Of a stretch of 64,000 nucleotides of DNA, positions 53,971 to 63,616 are shown one piece after another. The notes under the pieces were generated by a model. It did no database searches. It was not told where the DNA came from and was given only the letters and a program-made list of their open reading frames with translations. Source of the stretch: Aquarana catesbeiana (lineage: Eukaryota; Chordata; Amphibia; Anura; Ranidae); assembly GCF_042186555.1 (NCBI RefSeq), contig NC_133328.1, forward strand, positions 60,621,431 through 60,685,430. Reading direction: 5' to 3'. The translations under genes and the position numbers were made by a program. How positions within the stretch are numbered: position 1 is the first letter of the stretch; each line of letters opens with the position of its first letter.

Positions 53971-55948
53971 TTTCTCCCCTTTCGGGCAGGAGACTAACAC
54001 AGGAGGAGACCCCAGACGGGTTGACTCCGAAGTTAGTCCATAGTTCCAGTCCTCTACTGCCTGTACCCACACAGTACCCCAAACAAATTATTCCAAACAG
54101 AGTATTACTCACCCAGCCATCCTCTGCCTCTCTCAGAGAACATATCTGCCACTGGGGAGAGGCCCGGACTGGCCCTTCTCCCTGGAATCCTTTCTGCCGC
54201 TGGAGAGAAGACAGGGGGACTGGGCTCACTCCATCCTGCTGTTGGGGATCTGGGCCGACTGCCCAGCATCCCTGGGGTATACAGGTGGGAACAGAAGCCC
54301 CATCAACCGACACCAGATCAAGCTGCAGTTGTGAGGTGATGACTGCATTCTCTCCTTGGATCCTGATCTGCAGCTCGCGATAGACTGCCACCTCCTCACC
54401 TTGGGCCTCCACAATTGCTGCAGGTGTGGGGCAGAGATCTTGGACCCTCTGTCCGGTTGCCAGCACTTCTGCTGGGGGTTTGCCAGGTGGTTCCTCCTCT
54501 ACAGAAACGTCTATTAAATCCCCAGTCTCTGGAAGTGGTAAAAGTGTGGGACAGAGGTCTTGGACCCTCTGTTCAGTTACCAGATCTTCAGCTGGAGAAG
54601 TTTGTTTTAACTCCATAGATGCTGCTGGCAGAAAATCACATGTCCCTGTCAGTGTTGTGGGAGAAAGGCCGACTACCTCTTCTCTCAAGAAGGCCGAAGC
54701 CACTGTTGGTGCTGGGAAGAACACAGTGAAATTTGGCCCTGATAGCAGCTCTTCTGCTGGAGGCTCATCAGGTTGTTCTTCCTCAGCAGAAAAGTCTATT
54801 AAATCCCCTACCTCTATAACTGGTGTCTGTGGATAGAGGTTCACCATCTCCTGTCTGTGGAACTCAGAAGATGCCATCAGTGCTGAGCAGAGCGCAATGA
54901 AGTTCGGCCCTAATCCCAACTCTTCTGCTGGGGGCTCACCCGATGGTTCTTCCTCAGCAGAAAAGTCTATCAAATCCCCTGTCTCTGCAACTGGTGTCTG
55001 GGGATGGAGGTTCACCATCTCCTGTCCATGGAATCCAGAAGATGCTATCAGTGCTGGGCAGAGGTTAGCAGAGCTCTGCCCTGTTGTCAGCACTTCAGGT
55101 TTAGGGATGGCAATCTCCAGATTTTCCGCTGCAGATTATCTGGCATGCTGCTGGACAGGCACATTCCTCCATCCAAGATCATCCCATGCAGAAACAGGAT
55201 CATCAAGGTCAGTCAGCACTTGCTGCATCCGCCATAAGACCTCCGCCTCCCTAGCTGTGGGGGCAGGTTGGCAAAGCACACTATTGCTCTGCCACATTGC
55301 CGACTCTTCAGCCAGGATTTCAGGGTTGTCAGCTGGTATTTCCTGATAGTTCCAGGCAAAGGGAGCCCAGCCCTGGCACTGAGCAATGTCTAGCAGCCGT
55401 CTGTAGGCGATCTCTAGCTCCCATTCCTGAACGGCCAGAAACTCCAAATCTTCCTGTGCCCAGTGCACTTCCGAAATGTTCAGTAGCCCTTCTTTGAAAT
55501 CCATGATTTCGTCCAACCGCCACACCAAATCACTCCCAAAGTTAGAGTCCCCTGTCAGCTTCACATACAACAGTCCCAAGCCGCCGTAGCTTAAGCCTTC
55601 CGTTGGGCTGTCATCCGCTATCCAGGGACATGCTTGGGATACATGCCACCGGAGGGCTCTGTAGCTCTCATCCAGCTTTATCTCTGCCCAGACCAGCCTG
55701 CTTAATTCAGCTGTCTGCTTCTTGTGTGGTTTTTCTCCCAAAAACCGCACCCGCAGTCCGTACTGCGACCAGTACCTTTCCTCGATGGAGGGGAGAACTT
55801 TTCCCTGGTGTCGCTGCTCACGGGCTAGCGCTTCCTTCCAGAGTTTGCAGCGAATAGAATCACACCATCCCAGCAGGACCTGCTCCGATACTGGTCCTCT
55901 GTGCTGTATCTGCATCTCTCGCAACCTCCTTCTGAATTCCTCATCCAT
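53966..55948 (-). pseudogene. Gag-like ORF with a single in-frame stop
   Basis: From ATG at 55948 (MDEEFRRRLREMQIQHRG) the minus-strand frame runs to 53966, about 660 codons. It is interrupted only by a TAA near 55136 (QQHAR stop SAAENLEIAI); the decayed relative at 7.0 kb reads QHARELAAETPEMAIPK there, so GAA became TAA. The N-terminal half is helical and rich in Trp, Glu and Leu (RYWSQYGLRVRFLGEK, LRWHVSQAC). The C-terminal half repeats GDLIDFSAEEE ... PPAEEL ... GPNF units three times plus ATGQRVQDLCPTP twice. No zinc knuckle, protease, reverse transcriptase or integrase motif is visible. It fills the whole internal region and stops just inside the 3' LTR. I infer a capsid-type role from position only. 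Confidence 0.75.
53971..53983 (-). other. Polypurine tract
   Basis: GAAAGGGGAGAAA on the minus strand abuts the 3' LTR start TGTGACAG, as expected for the plus-strand primer. It is matched by the G-run and AGAAA at 8278-8291 in the older copy. Confidence 0.75.
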
Positions 55949-56030
55949 GGCGGCTGGTATCTGTACCTCTCCTGCTATCCTGATCTTGGATCCAGATGGA
56001 AGTTTGGATGTCCCAGACTGCAGGAAGCTT

Positions 56031-56050
56031 TCCCGCTGCTTGCCACCAAT
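56031..56050 (-). other. Probable tRNA primer-binding site
   Basis: TGGTGGCAAGCAGCGGGA lies about 2-3 bases after the 5' LTR. It starts with TGG, complementary to the CCA tail of tRNAs. The matching tRNA is not identified here. Confidence 0.6.
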
Positions 56051-56051
56051 G

Positions 56052-56742
56052 TCACGGAACGTCCCACACTCCGCTTGAGTGCTTCCGTCATATACCACTT
56101 CCTCCCAGTCTGTATACAGATATCCCAACCTCTCTGAGCACAAACAAGGCGACACTTGCTTGTTGCTACCAAGAACTCACTTTATTTAGAATCAAAGTTA
56201 CAAGACTTTATATGCCGTTGGAACCTCCTCTAACAATACAACTGTAACTTAATTAACATGAGCTAATTATCTAATCCTTTATACAGCCTAGGTGACTGAG
56301 ACATGACCTTTCGCCCAGACTTGTGGTCACCGAGCTTCACACAGTTATATCAACACAATAGCAGCTCCAATAGGAGTCGTCCCGTCTCCTACATTGTATA
56401 GAGGACAATGTCATCAGCTCATTCAATTAACATAAACACAGGTTGATGACACCAGCATCTCCTCAAAGGATGTGTCCCAACAGAATGAATCAGTCTTATC
56501 AGCAGGGGGCTGCTGGAGGAATCCCCCCCTCCCTCTTCAGGAACACAAATCTACAGTAAGGAGTCCCCATACAATATATACATATATACACGACTGAGTC
56601 CGATTAGTACAGTTCAGCCTGGATTTCTCATTCACCTCACAAAGAGTATTGTTCCATTGTAAATCCAGGGCCCATAATCAAAAGGCAACAGGCTTGCATA
56701 CAGTCCTCTCCAACAGCCTCTGTTCTGGCTAGGTCTGTCACA
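56052..56742 (-). repeat. 5' LTR (691 bp)
   Basis: Pair of 53280-53970. It presumably holds the promoter; no TATA position is assigned. Confidence 0.92.
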
Positions 56743-56877
56743 TTAACATTGTACTTTAGAAATGTACCTGAATCGTCACCAACAAACTGTCCTTTTTGGA
56801 TGAAAACACACACAGGAGAGTAGAATTTACCTAAAAAATTTTATTAAGGGCTCACAACTATAAACAAAGAGGGAGGC

Positions 56878-57120
56878 AACGCTGGAGAAACTGCAGAAGT
56901 GGGCAAAGCCTTGGACCCCCAGGGCAGCCATCAATTATTTAAAAGCAAAATTGGTGGCCTGAGGAGTCCTTATCTAAGGGAGGGGAGTCTGGTCCAGAAG
57001 TCCCAGAGATCCGGAAAGCAGCAGATGACATCTGTGTCCCCAGGCTGTGGTCATACGAGAGACTGCATCTTCTGTCAGACCAGACTGAACCCAGGGCAAT
57101 CACTCTCAGGTCTTCCTTCC
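56878..57120 (+). pseudogene. Inverted partial copy of the MADF exon
   Basis: The plus strand carries LEKLQKWAKPWTP then AINYLKSKIGGLRSPYLRE-like coding sequence, and ends with DNA matching the stretch after RFLSDHT. It is a diverged copy of 57980-58200, which lies on the minus strand, so the two form an inverted repeat around the C-terminal exon. It has frame damage (GGGGAGTCTGG for the ERKKV codons). Confidence 0.7.
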
Positions 57121-58332
57121 ACGCCTCCTTCCAGCCTTTGGCTGTGGTGGTGGAGTTGTGGCAGCAGGAGGAGGAGGAGGAGGAGGATCGTCGATCTCAA
57201 TGACATCCGTCTTGTGTGTCAGTTCCCCACTCTCCCCCTTACGTAGGACTTTATAAATCAGGTCCTCAGAGATCTTGCGTTGACCCTCCTGCATGCCCAG
57301 CAATTTGGTGGCAGCCATGCAGGCAAAGGCCTCTTCAGGACTGGGGAAGGCTCTGAGGGACGCAGAAGCCTCCTGGATCAGCCTGTATGCTGAATCCTGC
57401 ACAGGACTGGGAGTGGCCTTCCTGGCCCTTTTGTATGGAAGGCGGAGGGGAGGAACCTGAGACTCAGGCTGCGACTTGTCCCAGGCTTCTCTTGGCTGAC
57501 ACTTAGCCCCGCCTCCTCCTGGCTGCCACTAATCCCCGCCTCCTCCTGGCTGACACTAATAATCCCCGCCTCCTCCTGACTGCCACATTCCACAGCCTCC
57601 TCCTGGCTGAGGTCTTCCTGTGTATGAAAAAGGGACATAGTTTTAGTTTTTTTTACATCAATCACACACAATTTTCACCTCCTGACTGCTGCAAATTCAA
57701 TGTTAACAAATATAACAGACTATCCTTCTGAGCCCAGCATTTTGCATTCTTGTCCCAATTTTTGGTGCCCACTACTGTCTATTGATATGTAAAACACATT
57801 TTTTAATCAGCAATTAATGATCAATAATAACATCTAGTAAACATCATTTATTTATTGCCCAGAAATCTGTAGAAGAATGCTATACCTGACTCCAGCTGGG
57901 CTCCTCCACTTCTTCCTGGCTGGAAGGCCCAGGTTGGACATCAGAAGCCTCAGCTGGGATGGAAGGAAGAGTGGAAGGAAGAGTAGAGAGGGATTCCCTG
58001 ACTTAAGTGTGGTCTGACAGAAATCGCAGTCTCTCGTAGTACCACAGCCTGGGGACATAAATGTCATCTACTGCAGCTCCGGACCTCTGGGAATCTGTGA
58101 CCTTCTTGCGCTCCCTAAGATAAGTGCTCCTCAGGCCACCAATTTTGGCTTTTAAATAAGGGATGGTTGCTGTGGGGACCACCGGCTTCACCAACTCCAG
58201 CAGTTTCTCCAGCGCTGCCTGCCTCTTCTGTTTGTGATTATAGTGGGGGTGTCTCACCTACCACAGACAGGGCAGCTCCCTGTACTTGTCTATGAACAGG
58301 GGCAGGAAATTGTGGTCGTTGAACCCATCCAT
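57106..58332 (-). pseudogene. MADF-type Myb/SANT-like gene of the Harbinger element, broken
   Basis: Minus strand, two exons. Exon 1 (58332-57886) starts MDGFNDHNFLPLFIDKYREL. It contains a MADF domain: PCLW, VRHPHYNHKQKRQAALEKLL, YLKAKIGGLRSTYLRERKKV, DDIYVPRLWYYERLRFLSD. The donor is CAG/GTATAG. Exon 2 (57617 down to 57106) starts after CACAG and encodes repeated SQEEAG units, then the conserved C-terminal block LIQEASASLRAF ... AATKLLGMQEGQRKISEDLI and a proline tract. Damage: TAG after PCLW (58258-58260), TAA after SDHT (near 58003), and a frameshift near 57481. MADF domains bind DNA; such proteins accompany Harbinger transposases, where a Myb-like partner helps bind the element's ends. 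Confidence 0.8.
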
Positions 58333-58620
58333 TTTCTCTGCAAGACACAACACAAGACAAACCCTAATGTCAGGCCAAACTCCCCTAATCTCGTTATAAT
58401 ATAGGCTTCCATTTCGAAGCAGTATAGGCCCAAGTTTAGATCCTACCTTCGTTAGCACGATCGGTGTCTCCGATGCTCCTTCCTCCGCCCACAGATCATA
58501 CGTAAGACGCGCGCGTTACGATTTATACACATTGCGCATGTGTATAACTCCGCCCGCCCCTGACGTTCTTTCTATTCTATTCCCCGCCCCTTTTCGTTCG
58601 GCGCAGTGGAGGAAGAGCAC
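58333..58620. promoter_or_regulatory. CpG-rich bidirectional promoter region
   Basis: The roughly 290 bp between the divergent start codons (58332 minus and 58621 plus) contain a dense CpG block near 58500-58515 (GACGCGCGCGTTACGA), CCCCGCCCC boxes and ACTCCGCCCGCCCCTGACG. GC-boxes suggest an Sp1-type promoter serving both genes; this is inference from layout and composition. Confidence 0.45.
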
Positions 58621-59937
58621 ATGGCGGAGAGACAGCAGGATCCTGATAATTGGAGCAACGAGGAGGAGGAGGAGGAGGAAAGGCCGGAGCCTGAAACGTC
58701 CCAATCCAGAAGGAGATTAAAGGACTCAAATATGTCCTTTGGGGAGATGTTGGAAATGGTGGACATCCTGAAGAAGGCCGACTATAATGGAAAGTATGGG
58801 CCTTACCCCAACCACAATGTCCGAAAGGCCAAGATCATGGCGAAAGTGGTCAGGAGTCTGCACCGGAAATTCGGGGTACGACGATCGAAAGATCAGCTCA
58901 GGAAGCGGTGGTCGGACCTGAAATTACGAGAACATGAGCAGTACAGAAAGATCCGGAGAGTGCTGCAAAAAAGTAAGTAGTTGTGCTGTGTTCCTATTGT
59001 TCTTGTGTTTATTACGTTCGTGCTGCTCCATGTGCTTTTAGGAACTGTTGTACAGTTTAAAATGGCAACTTTCATGTTCATGGGCACATTATTCGTTCGG
59101 ATCACACATTTTTATTTCGGACTATAAAATACCATTGTTTAGGCCATATGCATTTGGCCACCATTTTGAGGCCCTATACTTGTCTTCAAAGAATTGGGTT
59201 GTGTAGATGGCTTGGTTACTAGAATGAAATGCAAACTAGATTCTGTGTAAGGAGAGGACACTCAGCAGCTGTTTTCACATCTGGACACTGGAGCACTAGT
59301 GTGGGACCCCAGAACACCCTTTTTATTAGGGGGGCCACACAGGTGCTCCAGTGTATACTGTAGGGGGGCTACATCTGTGAAGCTTGTACCAAACAGGTAA
59401 AGTATTGCAGGTTGACAAAGGACACTAAAAAAGCTACATCTTGGAACTCTGCTAAAATAGATCATTGTACCCCACTTCCAAGCAATGTTTCATCTTTCTA
59501 GTTCTGCCATCAAATATCTGTGTGCTAATTATACCATTTTTGTTTTACATAGGGGAGAAAAGACTCGGAGGACACCCCTCATCTGAGGAGACCAGAGACC
59601 CCCCCCCTCTGGAAGAAGGGGAAATCCACCCAACACAAGATGAGCAGGAGGAAGAAGACGTGGTGGAAGTAGTCACCACAACAGGTGAGTGTCTGCAACC
59701 ACAGGCTCAGATAAGAGATGGATGGCGGCATTTTTTTTCGACCTAATTTATTTTGGGTTTCCTCTCTTTTTAGGTGATCGTGAGGTTGTGGATGAAGATC
59801 CTTTCACATCAGAAAGTGCCCAGATCGTGATCGGGGAGATCATGGGGTGTAATTTACAATTGGAAAACATCAAGCAAAACATCAATGATGTTATTCCAAA
59901 ATATAAAAACATCATTGATGTTTTGGGGCGAGTTTAA
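58621..59937 (+). CDS. Myb/SANT-like DNA-binding protein of the Harbinger element (3 exons)
   Basis: Exons 58621-58972, 59553-59684 and 59774-59937 join in frame through good splice sites (A/GTAAGT; TACATAG/G; G/GTGAGT; TTTTTAG/G) to give about 215 residues. The protein starts MAERQQDPDNWSNEEEEEEE (acidic). Residues about 40-117 form a Myb/SANT-like helix set: MSFGEMLEMVDILKKADYNG, NVRKAKIMAKVVRSLHRKFG, QLRKRWSDLKLREHEQYRKI. A second acidic linker (EEGEIHPTQDEQEEEDVVEV) follows, and the C-terminus has FTSESAQIVIGEIMG and IKQNINDVI. This organisation resembles the Myb-like partner of Harbinger transposases (the group that gave rise to vertebrate NAIF1). I chose ATG at 58621 because no upstream in-frame ATG exists. 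No stops or frameshifts, unlike its neighbours. Confidence 0.8.
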
Positions 59938-60003
59938 AGCCCCTCCAAATCACTTTCTTCTTTTGTGTGCTACAATGTGCGAAATGTTTTTGTGATTTTT
60001 CCC

Positions 60004-60221
60004 AAAGCCAAATTTGGAGGATGCACACAATGTGTCAACATGTGCTATCTGCCATCACGGGAGATCAATGGACGCGTTTTGGGGGTGCAACCCCTTCCTC
60101 AATTATAAAGTCGCGTTGAGGAAGGGCTTTCTCCCCCAAAACACGTCCCTTGATCCCCCGTGATGGCAGGTCGCACATGTTGACATTGTGAAATTTGTGT
60201 GCATCTTCCAAATTTGGCTTT
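60004..60221. repeat. Palindrome with two hammerhead-like strings
   Basis: AGCCAAATTTGGAGGATGCA mirrors TGCATCTTCCAAATTTGGCT; arms are about 95 bp. Each arm read outward has TTGAGGAAGGG ... CCCCCAAAACRCGTCC. This is the Penelope-type hammerhead layout with the G of GAAA changed to A and box 1 starting with T, so both should be inactive. It lies inside the Harbinger element. Confidence 0.5.
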
Positions 60222-60578
60222 TCCAGGGGTGATTTCCCCCCATCTGAACGCAATATCAAATACAGTTCCTAAATACTCATGTCTGATATTGCCTTCAAGT
60301 TCTACCAAATGTGAACTTTGTAAGATCAAGATTTGTGTCTTTCTTGTGGGTTTTACACATGCCAGTTTTCTATAAAATGGACATTTTGATTTTGGATAAT
60401 GACACCACAAAAATTGTTATACAACAAACATGTTGGTTTGTCAGAAAAACCTTTGGTAAATGCACATGTGATTGTGCAGGTATTAAAAAGATTGCTCATC
60501 AAGAATGTGTGGATTATTGTCTCAACACTACAACACTTTTGGGGTGATGTAATTGTTGTTTTATGAGAAAATGGGGCA

Positions 60579-60665
60579 AATCCACTTTGCACTACAAGTG
60601 CAGTTTCAGTGCAGTTGCAAGTGCACTTGTAGTGAAAAGTGCCTTTGCATTTAGTAAATAACAGC
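60579..60665. repeat. Short palindromic repeat (CACTTGTAGTG)
   Basis: CACTTTGCACTACAAGTGCA and GCACTTGTAGTGAAAAGTGC form an imperfect hairpin ending in TTTAGTAAATAACAGCC. It resembles the GTTGATTTACTAAAGG MITEs in style. Confidence 0.4.
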
Positions 60666-60685
60666 CAACAGTGCTTTGTATAAGG

Positions 60686-61162
60686 TTACACAATCACAAC
60701 ATTTTCTGCACTCCACACATTTCTGTCAGGGTCAGCTAAAACAAACACAAGCAGTAAATGTCCACAAAGAAGAGCCTGGGGGGAGATGCCTGTCGAGAAC
60801 TTGAGGTCCTGCAGGCTTCTCCCTGTCGCCAAATACCGCAGGGTAGCGACCAACCTCTGCTCCGAAGTGATGGCTTGCCTCATGCAGGTATCCTGCCTGC
60901 TGATATAGGGGGTCAGCGAAGCCAACAAACGGTGAAACACGGGGTCCGTCATCCTGAGAAAGTTCCTGAAATCATCAGGATTATTCTCACGGATCTCACG
61001 GAGCAAAGGCATATGACAGAACTGGTCACGCTGAAGCAACCAATTCTTGGTCCATGAACTCCTCCCCACCCTGTTCATGGACTGGACTTGTGTCAAGGTC
61101 AGGACCCCAACACCAAGCCCCCGCACAGCACGAACTGTACGAGGAGTACGTATACGAAACAT
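60686..61162 (-). pseudogene. HARBI1-like (PIF/Harbinger) transposase, N-terminal part only
   Basis: From ATG at 61162: MFRIRTPRTVRAVRG, then WTKNWLLQRDQFCHMPLLRE, IRENNPDDFRNFLRMTDPVF, HRLLASLTPYISRQDT, and MRQAITSEQRLVATLRYLAT, GRSLQDLKFSTGISPQAL. This is the conserved N-terminal helical region of Harbinger transposases, which precedes the DDE nuclease. After SPQAL the family normally continues G..IP.TC.AI; here the frame changes to LCGHLLLVFVLAD and ends, so the catalytic domain is lost by deletion. The orientation is convergent with the Myb-like gene, as in other Harbinger elements. Confidence 0.8.
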
Positions 61163-61603
61163 GGCTAGAAACCGGTCGGCTGCTCAGAACGAAGTAACAG
61201 AACGCACTGAAGAACAGCAAGGCCTGTGAAGAGCGACCTGAAAAACAGCAACGAGCAGGCAAGATCACACAGAAAACTCTGATACGAACTGACTGCACGC
61301 ACTGAAGAGCAGATACAAACCCACAAGCACAAACTGAACGGCAGAAAACGATCTGAAAGCCACGAGTCTGAAAAAGCGTGAATCGTCTCTCACCAAACTT
61401 TTACTAACACGAGATTAGCAAAAGGAGCCCAAAGGGTGCCGCGCTTGGTTCTGAACCGGCCTTTTCTAGTCTCGTCGTACGTGGTGTACGTGACCGCATG
61501 GTTGTCAATCGGAAATTCCGACAACTTTGTGCGACCGTGTGTAGGCAAAACAAGTTTGAGCCAACATCCGTCGGAAAAAATCCTAGGATTTTGTTGATTG
61601 TGT

Positions 61604-62095
61604 GAAGTGATTGTAAAGTCTAATTTTTTTCTATTAAAATAACAAAAATATACATACCTGCTCTGTGCAGTGGTTTTGCACAGAGCAGCCTGGATCTTCC
61701 TCTTTTCGGGTCCCTCTTCTGTGCTCCTGGCCCCTCCCTCCTGTTGAGTGCCCCCGCAGCAAGCAGCTTGCTATGGGGGCACCGAGCTGAGTCACAAGTC
61801 CCTGTGTCCAGTCAGACACAGAGCCGCAGTTTGGCCCCACCCGTCTCTCGCCTCATTGGCTAACTAATTTTGATTGACAGCAGCGGTAGCCAATGGCGTC
61901 ACTGTTGTGTCTCAGCCAATCAGGAGGGAGACGGCCAAGGCACACGTGGACATTGCTGGATCGAGATGGCGCTCAGGTAAGTATTAGGGGGGCTGAGGGG
62001 GGTTGCTGCACACAGAAGGCTTTTTGTTTTAATGCATAGAATGCATAAAAAAATAATAAATCTTCTGCCTTTACAACCTCTTTAAGTTAAAGATT
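61604..62095 (-). repeat. Dispersed repeat (AAGTGATTGTAAAGTCTAA / GCATAGAATGCAT family)
   Basis: Starts AAGTGATTGTAAAGTCTAAT and ends CTGCCTTTACAACCTCTTTAA, an inverted pair. The core GCACAGAGCAGCCTGG and CTCCTGGCCCCTCC matches 24911-25283 inverted. It abuts, and has replaced, the right end of the Harbinger element. Confidence 0.6.
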
Positions 62096-62415
62096 TTGCA
62101 GATGCTAAGTGAACAAAGAAAGACGTTTTGTAAATATTGTTTTGTGATGCATAACTGTGATGTACAGTATGTCTTGCCAGTTCCAATTGCCTGTGTAATG
62201 TGTATTCCTCCAGTCAATTAAATTGAGATTAAAAAAATTCAGACAAGTGTCTTCTTTGGAACCTAACATATTTTTTTTAGAACAAATGTGGCTTATAATT
62301 CATTGCAGTTCACATTTTTATTTGTCATATAATTACATTTCTTTATTGAGGGGCCTCCCGAACGTAAAGTGCCCCAGGCCCCCCAAGGTCTAAATCCGGC
62401 ACTGACATGCCCTTA

Positions 62416-62861
62416 TGCCGCGTACACACGGTCGGACTTTTCGTCTACAAAAGTCCAACGGACGCCGACGGACTAAAGCTGGCTGGTAATCCGATCGTGT
62501 GTGGGCTTCTCCGGACTTTCAGCAGACTTTTTCAGCCTCAAATCCGACGGACTTTAGATTTGAAACATGCTTCAAATCTTTACGTCGTAACTACGACGGA
62601 CCCCGAAATCCGCTCGTCTGTGTGCTAGTCCGACGGACAAAAACCCATGCTAGGGCAGCTATTGGCTACTGGCTATGAACTTCCTTATTTTAGTCCGGTG
62701 TACGTCATCACGTACGAATCCGTCGGACTTTTGTGTGGTCGTGTGTAGGCAAGTCCGTTCGTTAGAAAGTCTGCTGCAAGTCCGCCGAAAGTCCGCCGGA
62801 AGTCTGTCGGACAGACTGTCGGACTTTTGTAGACGAAAAGTCCGACCGTGTGTACGCGGCA
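62416..62861. mobile_element. Harbinger-type MITE (TGCCGCGTACACACGG), copy 2, TTA duplication
   Basis: TTA at 62413-62415 and 62862-62864. Ends TGCCGCGTACACACGGTCGG and CCGACCGTGTGTACGCGGCA. The internal match to 14331-14754 is inverted (GGAAGTTCATAGCCAGTAGC and its complement). It sits directly beside the outer hAT. Confidence 0.85.
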
Positions 62862-63182
62862 TTAGTCTTTGACCATATCCTGATGTGGGTCTGCTGTCTC
62901 TGACACTATCTACTGAATTTTATGTGCGATGATGTCGAGGGCTGCGCTTGAGGCTCCCCATAGCAAGAAAATTGATCACCACTGAATTAGCTAGTAAATG
63001 TAACCAGTAACCTAAAGAATATTTGTTTTTGCCCAATTTGTAAAGAACCAATGTATATTTGTTGGGTGAATGGTTATACACATTTTTTATAAATAGTCCC
63101 ATTAAATTTTAAAGCTATACAAAACCAACTGTGACTTTGAAAAAAAAAAAGGATATAAAACGTAAATTATACAGCGCTGTTA

Positions 63183-63616
63183 TGCCCTGTACACACGGTC
63201 GGACATTGATTGGACATTCCGACAACAAAATCCATGGATTTTTTCCAACAGGTGTTGGCTCAAACTTGTCTTGCATACACACGGTCACACAAAGTTGTCG
63301 GAAAATCCGATCGTTCTGAACGCGGTGACGTAAAACACGTACGCCGGGACTATAATCGGGGCAGTAGCCAATAGCTTTTGTCTCTTAATTTATTCTGAGC
63401 ATGCCTGGCACTTTGTGCGTTGGATTTGTGTACACACGATCGGAATTTCCGACAACGAATTTTGTTGTCGGAAAATTTTATAGCAAGCTCTCAAACTTTG
63501 TGTGTCGGAAATTCCGATGGAAAATGTGTGATGGAGCCTACACACGGTCGGAATTTCCGACAACAAGGTCCTATCACATATTTTCCGTCTGAAAATCCGA
63601 CCGTGTGTACAGGGCA
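63183..63616. mobile_element. Harbinger-type MITE (TGCCCTGTACACACGGTCGG), second copy
   Basis: 434 bp, the same length as 30021-30454 and nearly identical. Flanks TTA (left) and TAA (right). Includes GCGGTGACGTAAAACACGTA and TTCTGAGCATGCCTGGCAC. Confidence 0.85.

Larger units (their letters stand above)
53280..56742 (-). mobile_element. Gag-only LTR retrotransposon, young copy
   Basis: A 5-bp target duplication TTAAC (53275-53279 and 56743-56747). Two 691-bp LTRs differ at 3 positions (a T/C, a G/A and an A/T). On the minus strand the LTR begins TGTGACAGACC. A primer-binding site (TGGTGGCAAGCAGCGGGA) follows the 5' LTR, and a polypurine tract (GAAAGGGGAGAAA) abuts the 3' LTR. The interior is one gag-like frame with a single stop; no pol. 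It must depend on enzymes from another element. Confidence 0.9.
52617..61596 (+). mobile_element. Harbinger-type DNA transposon with Myb-like genes, right end truncated
   Basis: Starts TGCCCCGTACACACGGTCG after TAA. The inverted subterminal block (CGACCGTGTGTAGGC, AACATCCGTCGGAAAAAATC) at 61536-61596 marks the right side, but the last tens of bases are replaced by another repeat. It contains a MADF-type gene (minus), a Myb-like gene (plus), a truncated HARBI1-like transposase (minus) and a nested LTR retrotransposon at 53280-56742. PIF/Harbinger elements use a transposase plus a Myb-like partner and 3-bp TWA targets, as seen here. Confidence 0.8.
52296..62404 (+). mobile_element. hAT element, outer shell of a four-level nest
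   Basis: Ends AGTGCCAGATTTATAGGGGG and (inverted) CAGTGCCGGATTTAGACCTT are flanked by TCATGCCC (52288-52295) and ACATGCCC (62405-62412), an 8-bp duplication with one mismatch. The left part holds a hAT transposase C-terminal remnant; the right part (62096-62404) is its 3' region. The interior is filled by the Harbinger element and a later repeat. Confidence 0.7.

Noticed and set aside
54021..54836. Plus-strand open frames across the gag-like gene
   Set aside because: They mirror the real minus-strand frame; low-complexity Ser/Gly composition and no independent support.
55949..56155. An upstream extension of the gag-like frame into the 5' LTR
   Set aside because: The frame stays open into the LTR, but the relative at 5.5 kb does not keep it, and ATG at 55948 lies after the primer-binding site.
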